Shown here: in pieces, positions 6,569 through 13,588 of the stretch
Layout: every line of letters begins with the position of its first letter
Position numbering within the stretch: the stretch's first letter is position 1
NCBI GenBank assembly: GCA_910585155.1
Contig: CAJUEC010000043.1
Coordinates: 1 to 19,079 of the forward strand
Origin: an uncultured Oscillospiraceae bacterium
GTDB taxonomy: Bacteria > Bacillota > Clostridia > Oscillospirales > Oscillospiraceae
Direction: 5' to 3'
Length of the DNA stretch: 19,079 bases
Notes under the pieces: model-generated
The model's database searches: none
The model's input: only the letters and a program-made list of their open reading frames with translations
What the model was told of the DNA's origin: nothing
Position numbers and translations under genes: made by a program

Positions 6569-7267
6569 ATGCCGAAGCACATCCTGGTGGTAGATGATGA
6601 AGCCGCCATCGCCGACCTGGTGGAGGTCTACCTGCAAAGCGAGGATTTCACCGTCCACAAGTTCGGCAGCGCCGGGGACGCGCTGCGCTGCGTGGAGTCC
6701 ACCAGCCTGGACCTGGCCATTTTGGACGTGATGCTCCCGGATATGGACGGCTTTGCCCTGTGCCGGCGCATCCGAGAGAGCGGGAGGCTGTTCCCCATCG
6801 TCATGCTCACCGCCCGGGTGGAGGACGTGGACAAGATCACCGGCCTCACCCTGGGGGCGGACGACTACGTGACCAAGCCCTTCAACCCCCTGGAGCTGGT
6901 GGCCCGGGTGAAGACCCAGCTGCGGCGCTACACCCGCTACAACACGGGGAGCCCCGCCACGGCGCAGCCGGAGGGATACGACATCCGGGGGCTGCAAATC
7001 TCCAAGGCCGCCCACAGGTGCACCCTGTTCGGGGAGGAGCTGTCCCTCACCCCGCTGGAGTTCTCCATCCTGTGGTACCTCTGCCAGCGGCAGGGGCGGG
7101 TGGTGCCCAGCGAGGAGCTGTTTGAGGCGGTGTGGGGAGAGAAGTACATGGACTGCAACAACACCGTTATGAGCCACATCGCCCGGCTGCGGGAGAAAAT
7201 GCGCGAGCCCAGCCGGAAGCCCAGATTCATCAAAACCGTGTGGGGGGTGGGTTACACCATTGAATAG
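6569..7267 (+). CDS. vanR: VanR-type response regulator (OmpR/PhoB family)
   Basis: This 232-aa protein has an N-terminal receiver domain with the acidic pair in ILVVDDE, phosphoacceptor Asp53 (LAILDVMLPDMDG), Thr81 and Lys103 (VTKPFNPLEL). A winged-helix DNA-binding domain follows from about residue 130 (LSLTPLEFSILWYLCQRQGRVVPSEELFEAVW, ending TVWGVGYTIE). It is the cytoplasmic activator of the van genes. ATG 6569 is preceded by AGGTGA (6558-6563). An in-frame GTG at 6560, preceded by AAGGAA, is an alternative that adds three residues. It overlaps vanS by 8 bp. Assignment to van rather than another OmpR system rests on the vanS-vanG-vanT genes that follow. Its likely sites are the phased repeats at 8342-8385. 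Confidence 0.9.
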   Translation: MPKHILVVDDEAAIADLVEVYLQSEDFTVHKFGSAGDALRCVESTSLDLAILDVMLPDMDGFALCRRIRESGRLFPIVMLTARVEDVDKITGLTLGADDYVTKPFNPLELVARVKTQLRRYTRYNTGSPATAQPEGYDIRGLQISKAAHRCTLFGEELSLTPLEFSILWYLCQRQGRVVPSEELFEAVWGEKYMDCNNTVMSHIARLREKMREPSRKPRFIKTVWGVGYTIE

Positions 7268-8336
7268 CAGACGGCTTTCCCTCCAGCTGTGGATGCAGTA
7301 TATTCTGGCCCTGCTGGCCTGGGCCTTCGCGGTGTTCCTCATGGCCTATCTGGCCTTTCTGCTGTGCCGGATGCGGACCTGGCACGGGACCGAATTTCTC
7401 TACCCCATTCTCCATACGCTGGGCCGCTACGTCGTCTTTGTCTACGCCCTGGTGACGTGCGCGGGCTGGCTGGTGATCAGCTACCTCTTCATCGCCCGCC
7501 CCATGCGGTACCTGGACACCCTGGCAAATGCCTCCCAGTCCCTGGCCCATCCCGGGGAGGAGCCCATCATCCTGCCCCCCGCCCTGGCACAGACAGAGGC
7601 CCAGCTCAACCTGGCCCGGGAGAAGGCCCTCCGGGACGCCATGGCCGCCCGGGAGGCGGAGCAGCGGAAAAATGACCTCATCGTCTACCTGGCCCACGAC
7701 CTGAAGACGCCCCTCACCAGCGTGATCGGTTACCTCACCCTGCTGCGGGACGAGCCGGAGCTGTCCCCGGAGTTCCGCGCCCGCTACACCGGCGTGGCCC
7801 TGAATAAGGCGGAGCGGCTGGAGGAGCTGATCAACGAGTTCTTCGACATCACCCGCTTCAGCCTCACCCATCTGGAGCTGGAAAAGCGCCCGGTGGACCT
7901 GTCCCGGATGCTCCAGCAGGTGGCCGCCGAGTTTGAGCCCCAATTCGTGGAGAGCGGGCTCACCTGCCATCTGGACCTGCCCCCGGCGCTGGAGTACAGC
8001 TGCGACCCGGACAAGCTGGCCCGGGTGTTCGACAACCTGCTGCGCAACGCCTGCCGCTACAGCACCTCCGGCACCCGGGTGCAGGTCTCCGCCGCGGTGG
8101 AGGAAGCGCACATCATCCTCACCTTCACCAACACCGGGGCCACCATCCCCCCGGAGAAGCTGGAGCGCATTTTTGAGCAGTTCTTCCGGCTGGACGCCGC
8201 CCGCGCCACCCGCACGGGCGGCGCGGGCCTTGGCTTGGCCATAGCCAAGGAGATCGTCTCCCTCCACGGCGGCGCCATCTCCGCCCGGAGCGCGGACGGC
8301 GTCACCGCCTTCACCATCCTCCTCCCCGCGCCGTAA
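7260..8336 (+). CDS. vanS: VanS-type sensor histidine kinase
   Basis: This 358-aa membrane kinase has two transmembrane segments (about 13-36 and 57-78) separated by only about 20 residues, so almost nothing is exposed outside. A HAMP-like linker and coil follow. The dimerisation/H-box is YLAHDLKTPLTSVIGYL with His146. The N-box is VFDNLLRNACRYS (Asn263), then the G1-like NTGATIPP, the F-box IFEQFFRLD and the G2 GGAGLGLAIAKEIV. Short-loop kinases of this type are typical of the VanG and VanD groups. The start is TTG 7260, inside the end of vanR; a later in-frame ATG (Met12) would cut into the first membrane segment. It should phosphorylate VanR when glycopeptide or a wall-stress cue is present. 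Whether it still senses vancomycin is not shown. Confidence 0.9.
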   Translation: MNSRRLSLQLWMQYILALLAWAFAVFLMAYLAFLLCRMRTWHGTEFLYPILHTLGRYVVFVYALVTCAGWLVISYLFIARPMRYLDTLANASQSLAHPGEEPIILPPALAQTEAQLNLAREKALRDAMAAREAEQRKNDLIVYLAHDLKTPLTSVIGYLTLLRDEPELSPEFRARYTGVALNKAERLEELINEFFDITRFSLTHLELEKRPVDLSRMLQQVAAEFEPQFVESGLTCHLDLPPALEYSCDPDKLARVFDNLLRNACRYSTSGTRVQVSAAVEEAHIILTFTNTGATIPPEKLERIFEQFFRLDAARATRTGGAGLGLAIAKEIVSLHGGAISARSADGVTAFTILLPAP

Positions 8337-8341
8337 GAAAA

Positions 8342-8385
8342 TCGCAAGAATTTCGCGGGAAATTTTCAAGAGGGCCGCGGGAAAC
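8342..8385 (+). promoter_or_regulatory. Four 11-bp phased repeats, candidate VanR binding site
   Basis: Four units follow each other with an 11-bp period: TCGCAAGAATT (8342), TCGCGGGAAAT (8353), TTTCAAGAGGG (8364) and CCGCGGGAAAC (8375). Units 1 and 2 resemble the enterococcal VanR box recalled as TCGTANGAAATT. OmpR-family regulators usually bind direct repeats one helical turn apart. A weak -10 candidate, TACCAT (8414-8419), with AGACAT (8391-8396) at -35 spacing, would put these repeats just upstream of an activated vanG promoter. Confidence 0.55.
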
Positions 8386-8399
8386 CCTTCAGACATGAA

Positions 8400-8440
8400 G
8401 CGCCCCGTTCTGCTACCATTGGAGGTACAGAACGGGGCGC
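8400..8440 (+). other. Long perfect hairpin in the vanG leader
   Basis: GCGCCCCGTTCTG (8400-8412) pairs with CAGAACGGGGCGC (8428-8440). After one bulged C, TACC pairs with GGTA around loop ATTGGA. No T-run follows, so it is not a standard terminator. It ends 26 bp before the vanG start and overlaps the candidate -10. It could act as a DNA cruciform, an attenuator or an mRNA-stabilising 5' structure. Confidence 0.65.
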
Positions 8441-8466
8441 TTCCGCCTCTGAAAGGGGTCATTTCG

Positions 8467-9522
8467 ATGCGAAAGACAATCTTAGTGCTGTTCGGCGGCT
8501 GTTCCAGCGAGCACGGCGTATCCCTCCAGTCCGCCCAGGCGGTGTTGGAGCACTTAAACAGAGACAACTACCACCCCCTGATGGTGGGCATCACCAAGAC
8601 CGGCCAGTGGTTCTGCTACCGGGGCCCGGTGGCCTCCATCGGCGACGGGAGCTGGGAGCGGGACTGGGCCAACCTCACCCCCTGCGCCCTGGCTCCGGAC
8701 CGGGACCGGCGGCAGCTTCTCCTCCTGGGCGACCGGATCAGCCGGATCTCCTTCGACGCGGCCTTCCCCGTCCTCCACGGCAAAAACGGGGAGGACGGCA
8801 CGGTGCAGGGGCTGCTGGAGCTGGCGGGGACGCCTGTGGTGGGCTGCGGCATCCTGTCCAGCGCCCTGTGCATGGACAAGCACCGGGCCCACCAGCTGGC
8901 CTCCCTGGCCGGGGTGGACGTGCCCCGGGGGATGGTCTTCAACCAGAGCGCGGCCCCGGAGGAGCTGGAGGCGGCGGGGCGGGCGCTGGGCTTCCCCCTG
9001 TTCGTCAAGCCGGTGCGGGCGGGGTCGTCCTTCGGCATCGCGCGGGTCACCCAGCCCCAGCAGCTTGCCGCCGCGGTGGAACGGGCATTTTTCCACGACC
9101 GGGAGGTCCTTCTGGAGGAGGCCGTCCCCGGCTTCGAGGTGGGCTGCGCCGTCCTGGGCAACCCGGAAGAGGGGGAGCTGACCACGGGACTGGTGGACGA
9201 GATCGAGCTGTCCGGCGGCTTCTTCGACTTTGAGGAGAAGTACACCCTGAAAACCTCCGCCATCCACTGCCCCGCCCGGATTTCTCAGCCCAAGGCGGAG
9301 GAGCTCCAGGCGGCGGCCAAGCGGGTCTACCGGGCGCTGGACTGCCGGGTGTTCGCCCGGGTGGACTTCTTTCTCACCCCGGAGGGGCGGGTGGTGTTCA
9401 ACGAGGTGAACACCATCCCCGGCTTCACCGCCCACAGCCGCTACCCCAGCATGATGAAGGGGATCGGCCTGGGCTTCCCCGCCCTGCTGGACCGGCTGGT
9501 GGAGCTGGGGGCCGGCGCATGA
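8467..9522 (+). CDS. vanG: D-alanine--D-serine ligase, VanG type
   Basis: This 351-aa ATP-grasp ligase shows the family blocks in order: LFGGCSSEHGVS (10-18), FPVLHGKNGEDGTVQGLLELAGTPVVGC (100-127), FVKPVRAGSSFGI (179-191), LLEEAVPGFEVGCAVLG (215-231), the omega-loop region FFDFEEKYTLKTS (252-264) and the metal/ATP site FARVDFFLTP...VFNEVNTIPGFT. The overall wording, especially GGCSSEHGVSL, EKYTLKT and NTIPGFTAHSRYPSMM, is that of VanG rather than a housekeeping Ddl. It would join D-Ala to D-Ser, giving precursors that bind vancomycin weakly. ATG 8467 is preceded by AAAGGGG (8452-8458); an ATG at 8395 in frame lies before the long hairpin and was not used. It overlaps vanT in ATGA. Exact substrate preference (D-Ser over D-Ala) needs assay. 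Confidence 0.88.
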   Translation: MRKTILVLFGGCSSEHGVSLQSAQAVLEHLNRDNYHPLMVGITKTGQWFCYRGPVASIGDGSWERDWANLTPCALAPDRDRRQLLLLGDRISRISFDAAFPVLHGKNGEDGTVQGLLELAGTPVVGCGILSSALCMDKHRAHQLASLAGVDVPRGMVFNQSAAPEELEAAGRALGFPLFVKPVRAGSSFGIARVTQPQQLAAAVERAFFHDREVLLEEAVPGFEVGCAVLGNPEEGELTTGLVDEIELSGGFFDFEEKYTLKTSAIHCPARISQPKAEELQAAAKRVYRALDCRVFARVDFFLTPEGRVVFNEVNTIPGFTAHSRYPSMMKGIGLGFPALLDRLVELGAGA

Positions 9523-11588
9523 GAACCCGGCCCGCCCTGGACCGGGCCCGCCTGCTGGCGGCGGTGCTGGTGGTGTGCATCCACACCGGCCCGCTGTCCT
9601 CCGTCAGCCCCGGCTGGGACTTCTGGCTCACCCGGGTGCTGGCCCGGACGGCGGTGCCCTTCTTCCTCATGGTCACGGGGTATTTCCTGGCCCGGGGCGG
9701 CTGGAAGGACACCCAGCGCTTTCTGAAAAAGACCGCCCTCACCTATCTGGCGGCGGTGGCGCTCTATCTGCCCCTCAATTTATACGGCGGGGGCTTCGGG
9801 CCGCTGGAGTGGGTCAAAAAGCTGTTCCTGGACGGGACCCTATACCATCTGTGGTATTTCCCCGCCGTACTCCTGGGCGTATTGACTGCCCGGGCCCTCT
9901 CCCGGCTGGGCCCCGCCGCCGCCCTGGCCGCCGCCGGGGGCCTGTACCTCATCGGCCTGGGCGGGGACAGCTATTGGGGGCTTGTCTCCGGCCTGCCCGG
10001 GGCCGCCGCATGCTACGAGGCCATTTTCACCCTGTCCAGCTATACCCGGAACGGCCTGTTCTACGCCCCGCTGTTCCTCCTGCTGGGGGCGGCGGGCCAT
10101 CGGTGGAGCAAACGGGCCTCTTTGGCGGGGGCGGCGCTGTCCCTGGCGGCCATGACCGGGGAGGGCTTCCTCCTGCGCGGCTTAGGGTGGCAGCGCCACG
10201 ACAGCATGTACCTGGCCCTGCCGCTGTGCATGGTCTTCCTGTTTTCCCTCCTGCTGCGCGTCAACCGCGGGGAGGACAGGCGCGCCCGCCGCCTGTCCCT
10301 GCTCATCTACCTGCTGCACCCCTGGGTGATCGTCCTGGTCCGGGGCGGGGCCAAGGCCCTGAAGCTCACCGAACTGCTGGTGGTCAACAGCCTGGGGCAC
10401 TTCTGCGCCGTCCTGGCCCTCACCCTCGCCGCCGCCCTGGCGCTGGACGCCCTGCGGCCCATCCGCCCCTCTCCCGCCGCCCGGGCCTGGAGGGAGCTTG
10501 ACCTGGACGCCCTCCGGCACAACGGGTCGGTGCTCCAATCCCGGCTGTCCCCCGGCTGCGAATTGATGGCGGTGGTGAAGGCGGACGGGTACGGCCACGG
10601 CGCGAGGGCTGTGGCCCGGTCCCTGCAAAGGAGCGGTGTCCGCGCCTTTGCCGTGGCCTGTCTGGCGGAGGGGATCGCCCTGCGGCGGGCGGGGGTGGGG
10701 GGGCTCATCCTGATCCTGGGCTATACCCCGCCGGAGGAGGTCCCCCTGCTGCGCCGGTGGCGGCTCACCCAGGCGGTGGCCGACGAGGAACACGGGGCGG
10801 CGCTGAACGCCGAGGGAAAGCCCGTCCGCGTCCACCTGGCCATCGACACCGGGATGCGCCGCCTGGGCGTCCCGGCGGAGGACACCGCCGCCCTGTCCCG
10901 TCTGTACGGGATGAAAAACCTGAAGATCGGCGGGGTGTTCTCCCACCTGTGTGTGTCCGACCAGCCGGAGGACCGGTCCGCGGCGGACTACACCCAGGGC
11001 CAGCTCGCCCGATTCTACCGCGCGGCGGAGTGGCTGCGGGCAAACGGATTTGACCCCGGGGCCCTCCACATCCAGGCCAGCGGCGGCATCCTGCACCTGC
11101 CGCCCCAGCCCTGCGCCTACGCCCGGGCGGGCATCGCCCTCTACGGCGTGGGCAGCGGCGGCGCGGCGGACGCTGTGGAGGCGGGGCTGCGGCCCGTGCT
11201 CTCCCTCCGGGCCAGGGTCGCCTGCGTGCGGCAGCTCCGGCCCGGGGAGGCGGCGGGCTACGGCCTGGCCTTCCGGGCGGAGCGGGATACCCGGCTGGCG
11301 GTGCTCTCCATCGGCTATGCCGACGGCCTGCCCCGTGAGCTGGCCCAGAACGGCGGGCGGGTGCTGCTCCACGGGCGGTCCTGCCCCATGGCGGGGCGCA
11401 TGTGCATGGACCAGCTGTTGGTGGACGTCACCGGCGTGCCCGGCGTCCGCGCCGGTGACGCCGCCACCCTCATCGGGCGGGACGGCGGGCTGACCATCCG
11501 GGCGGAGGAGGTGGCCCGGCGGTGCGGCACCATCACCAATGAGCTGCTGTCCCGGCTGGGCCATCGGGTCGCGCAGGTGGTCCGCTGA
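9519..11588 (+). CDS. vanT: VanT membrane-bound serine racemase
   Basis: This 689-aa fusion has two parts. Residues 1-315 form an acyltransferase-3-like membrane domain with about ten hydrophobic segments (for example MVTGYFLARGG and LLIYLLHPWVIVLVRGG). Residues 322-689 form an alanine-racemase-type PLP domain: Lys354 in MAVVKADGYGHG holds PLP, AIDTGMRRLG and HIQASGGIL line the barrel, Tyr581 in GYGLAF is the probable second base, and SIGYADGLPR and MCMDQLLVDVTG complete the family signature. This order is characteristic of VanT proteins, which supply D-serine from L-serine at the membrane. Its ATG overlaps the vanG stop by 4 bp, so supply and use of D-Ser are made together. In usual vanG clusters vanXY lies between the two; here it does not. 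No terminator is evident after the stop. Confidence 0.92.
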   Translation: MRTRPALDRARLLAAVLVVCIHTGPLSSVSPGWDFWLTRVLARTAVPFFLMVTGYFLARGGWKDTQRFLKKTALTYLAAVALYLPLNLYGGGFGPLEWVKKLFLDGTLYHLWYFPAVLLGVLTARALSRLGPAAALAAAGGLYLIGLGGDSYWGLVSGLPGAAACYEAIFTLSSYTRNGLFYAPLFLLLGAAGHRWSKRASLAGAALSLAAMTGEGFLLRGLGWQRHDSMYLALPLCMVFLFSLLLRVNRGEDRRARRLSLLIYLLHPWVIVLVRGGAKALKLTELLVVNSLGHFCAVLALTLAAALALDALRPIRPSPAARAWRELDLDALRHNGSVLQSRLSPGCELMAVVKADGYGHGARAVARSLQRSGVRAFAVACLAEGIALRRAGVGGLILILGYTPPEEVPLLRRWRLTQAVADEEHGAALNAEGKPVRVHLAIDTGMRRLGVPAEDTAALSRLYGMKNLKIGGVFSHLCVSDQPEDRSAADYTQGQLARFYRAAEWLRANGFDPGALHIQASGGILHLPPQPCAYARAGIALYGVGSGGAADAVEAGLRPVLSLRARVACVRQLRPGEAAGYGLAFRAERDTRLAVLSIGYADGLPRELAQNGGRVLLHGRSCPMAGRMCMDQLLVDVTGVPGVRAGDAATLIGRDGGLTIRAEEVARRCGTITNELLSRLGHRVAQVVR

Positions 11589-11629
11589 CCCAGCCAAAGC
11601 GGTTCCGCCCCAGCTTCCGGCCTGGAAAC

Positions 11630-11675
11630 TGCGCAAATTGAACGCCTCGACTTTGCGCATACTCTGTGATAGAAT
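11630..11675 (+). promoter_or_regulatory. Orphan promoter overlapped by an inverted repeat
   Basis: TCGACT (11647-11652), 17 bp, then TAGAAT (11670-11675) with TG one base before it form an extended -10 promoter. TGCGCAAA (11630-11637) and TTTGCGCA (11652-11659) are a perfect 8-bp inverted repeat flanking the -35, a position suited to a repressor. The promoter runs into a truncated gene, so its original target seems lost. Confidence 0.5.
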
Positions 11676-12096
11676 GGTTGAAAAGAACGGAACAGAGGGC
11701 ATTTTATTGCAGGACCGATATCACGAGCGGGTGGGCGGCGTGCATCAGATGCCCATCATTTCGGACGATTTCTGGGACATCCTGCTGCGCTACGATTGGC
11801 CCGGCAACATCCGGGAGCTGGAGAACACCATAGAGGCGGCGGTGGCGCTGTGCGATGACAATACGCTGACCCCGGTGGCTCTGCCCATCGGCTTGTCGGC
11901 GATGGGCCAGGGGGTCAGCGTATGCAGGGAGTATTTTGATAAAAACAGCTATAAGCAGATGCTGAACCAGCAGGACGCGGCGATCATCGCCGCGGCGCTG
12001 GAAAAATTTCAGGGGCACCGGGAAAAGACCGCGCAGTATCTGGGCATATCAAAGCGCACGCTGCAATACAAGCTGAAACAATTTGGGCTGAATTGA
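11674..12096 (+). pseudogene. 3' remnant of a sigma-54-dependent transcriptional activator
   Basis: The frame encodes only the C-terminal part of an NtrC-type enhancer-binding protein: the end of the AAA+ domain (ILLRYDWPGNIRELENTIEAAVALCDD, the conserved WPGNIREL motif) and a Fis-type helix-turn-helix at the end (DAAIIAAALEKFQGHREKTAQYLGISKRTLQYKLKQFGLN). Walker A, GAFTGA and Walker B, needed for ATP use and sigma-54 contact, are all missing. Homology begins about 11701 (LLQDRY). The ATG at 11674 coincides with the end of the upstream -10 box, so it would not be on that transcript; no good ribosome site precedes this or the ATG at 11749. It is best read as a gene fragment left by deletion, though a free DNA-binding domain could still be made. 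The stop TGA is the first triplet of the 16-bp word also found at 18946 and 19023. Confidence 0.8.
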
Positions 12097-12126
12097 GAAG
12101 CTGTACCAAGTGATTGGTACAGCTTC
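12097..12126. terminator. Perfect palindromic hairpin between convergent genes
   Basis: GAAGCTGTACCAA (12097-12109) and TTGGTACAGCTTC (12114-12126) form a 13-bp stem with loop GTGA, immediately after the stop of the sigma-54 remnant and 40 bp from the end of the lacI-type gene. No T-run follows on either strand, so termination is inferred from position. The left arm recurs at 18949-18961 and 19026-19038. Confidence 0.55.
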
Positions 12127-12166
12127 TGCGCGTCAATCCCGAGGGGGGCGCCGGCCCGGCCGCCGG

Positions 12167-13204
12167 TTACCGCATTGTTGAATTCCGCCACACCGGCGTG
12201 GTCCTGACATAGGTACTGCTGAATGGACGGCTGGGATTTTTGATGCGCTCCAGCAAAATGTCCGCCGCCATCCGGCCGATGTCGGCATTGGGGATCTGCA
12301 CGGTGGTCAGCGAGGGCTCCACCACGGCGGACTGGGGCATCCCGTCAAAGCCGGCCACCATGATATCGTCCGGGATGGCCAATCCCAGCCGCTTCAATGC
12401 CGCCATCATGTGGAGGGCCAGAAAGTCGTTGGCGCAGATGAACCCGTCCGGGATGTCCGGCATCCGGTGGAGCTGCTCCAAAAGCCAGCCCTCATCGTTG
12501 TAGGGCTCCATGTCATTGGACAGGATGCACAGCTCCCGCTCCAGCGGTATGTCCGCCTCGCGCAGGGCCAGGGAGAAGCCCATCCACCGCTCATAAAAGC
12601 TGTTGCAGTGCCGCATGTCCCCCACAAAGCCCAGCCGCTGCGCCCCCGCCGCGATGACGTGGGCCGCGACCTCCATGGTGCTGGCCACATTTTCCATGGA
12701 GATCAGGTCACATCTCATCGCCGTGGTATGCGCATTTGCGTAGGCGTCCACCAGGATGACGGGAAGCCCCAGGGTGCACAGCATATCCAGGTAGCCGCGG
12801 TCAAACAGCTCGATGCTGAGGATGCCCGCGGTCTGCTCCAAGGGCAAATGGGCGGGGAGGCGCTCCGCCAGGATATCCTCCGGCGGCACCTCGTACATCG
12901 TCAGCGTGTACCCGGCGCGGCTGAGCCGCTCCGCAAAGGCCGGGATAAAGAAGGTGCCAAAGTGGTAGTCCGCCGGCATGCGGCTGGTGAGCAGGGCGAT
13001 GTTCTTGCTGTTCCTCACCGGACCGGCAGCTTCGGCAACGGGCTCGGGCAGCTGATAATAGCCCAGCTCCTGGGCCTTTTGCAGCACCAGCTGCTGGGTG
13101 GCCTCCGGCACCGCGCCCCGGCCGTTGAATATTTTTGATACCGTGTTCCGGGACAATCCGCAGGCATCGGCGATGTCCTGCATGGTGATCCGCCTGTGCG
13201 CCAT
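12167..13204 (-). CDS. LacI-family transcriptional regulator
   Basis: This 345-aa protein has the LacI N-terminal helix-turn-helix and hinge (ITMQDIADACGLSRNTVSKIFNGRGAVPEATQQLVLQKAQELGY). A periplasmic-binding-protein-like effector domain follows, with IALLTSRMPADYHFG, the GILSIELFDRGYLDMLCTLGLPVILVDA block, RLGFVGD, FICANDFLALHMMAALKRLG and MVAGFDGMPQSAVVEPSLTTVQIPNADIGRMAADIL. It should repress the divergent importer operon until a sugar ligand binds. AAAGGAGGC (13220-13212) precedes ATG 13204. Its promoter is at 13243-13271, and operator-like words lie in the shared 384-bp intergenic region. The ligand cannot be named from sequence. Its own gene ends at TAA 12167-12169. Confidence 0.93.
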   Translation of the reverse strand: MAHRRITMQDIADACGLSRNTVSKIFNGRGAVPEATQQLVLQKAQELGYYQLPEPVAEAAGPVRNSKNIALLTSRMPADYHFGTFFIPAFAERLSRAGYTLTMYEVPPEDILAERLPAHLPLEQTAGILSIELFDRGYLDMLCTLGLPVILVDAYANAHTTAMRCDLISMENVASTMEVAAHVIAAGAQRLGFVGDMRHCNSFYERWMGFSLALREADIPLERELCILSNDMEPYNDEGWLLEQLHRMPDIPDGFICANDFLALHMMAALKRLGLAIPDDIMVAGFDGMPQSAVVEPSLTTVQIPNADIGRMAADILLERIKNPSRPFSSTYVRTTPVWRNSTMR

Positions 13205-13242
13205 TCTGTCCGCCTCCTTTGCTCGTGTTTTGAGATAAGCCT

Positions 13243-13271
13243 ATCATAACACACAAATTCTCCAAAATCAA
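13243..13271 (-). promoter_or_regulatory. Promoter of the LacI-family regulator gene
   Basis: On the minus strand, TTGATT (13271-13266), a 17-bp spacer and TATGAT (13248-13243) match the sigma-70 consensus at 4 of 6 and 5 of 6. An ATGTAAA/TTTACAT word (13281-13287) lies just upstream, so the regulator may control itself. Confidence 0.65.
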
Positions 13272-13377
13272 TGTTACAAAATGTAAAATTTAAAAGCCCG
13301 TAATGTAAATTCTGCACAATTTTTGCAGCTGGGTTTTGAGCGATCTCACAGATTTCTTTGCGTTGCACATCTTTGTA

Positions 13378-13406
13378 TTGACATATCGTAACATCTGGTT
13401 TATATT
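13378..13406 (+). promoter_or_regulatory. Strong promoter of the sugar-importer operon
   Basis: TTGACA (13378-13383), exactly 17 bp, then TATATT (13401-13406) give a near-consensus sigma-70 promoter in an AT-rich stretch. Transcription would begin near 13413, so the leader to ATG 13589 is about 175 nt. The rest of the gap (13451-13575) shows no clear riboswitch. Confidence 0.8.
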
Positions 13407-13425
13407 TATTTTGCAGTGAGTTACT

Positions 13426-13450
13426 AAATGTAAAACAAAGGTTTACATTT
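13426..13450. promoter_or_regulatory. Candidate LacI-type operator
   Basis: A 25-bp palindrome with 9-bp perfect arms, AAATGTAAA and TTTACATTT, is centred at 13438, about 25 bp after the predicted transcription start, where a bound repressor would block elongation. The same ATGTAAA half-site word occurs at 13281-13287 and 13303-13309, which could allow looping. The spacing between arms is wider than in classical LacI operators. Confidence 0.6.
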
Positions 13451-13588
13451 TATGGGCAGGCGCACAACTCGATGATTTATTTTGTCCACCTGTGCGCCAG
13501 TCTGCGGCAGGCGGAGATTTACATCCTGCACCGCCGCCCTGCTCACGGCGCGGGTTCCAATCAAAGAGGAAAGTATGGGGTGGAAAAC

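Noticed and set aside
8395..8466. Earlier vanG start at 8395
   Set aside because: It would place the long hairpin inside the coding sequence and add 24 residues absent from VanG ligases; ATG 8467 has a good ribosome site.
11696..11711. A sigma-54 promoter match (GG, 10 bases, GC ending TTGCA) in front of the activator fragment
   Set aside because: The match overlaps the codons for ILLQ, where homology to the AAA+ domain already begins, and the bases outside GG and TTGCA do not fit. Probably chance.
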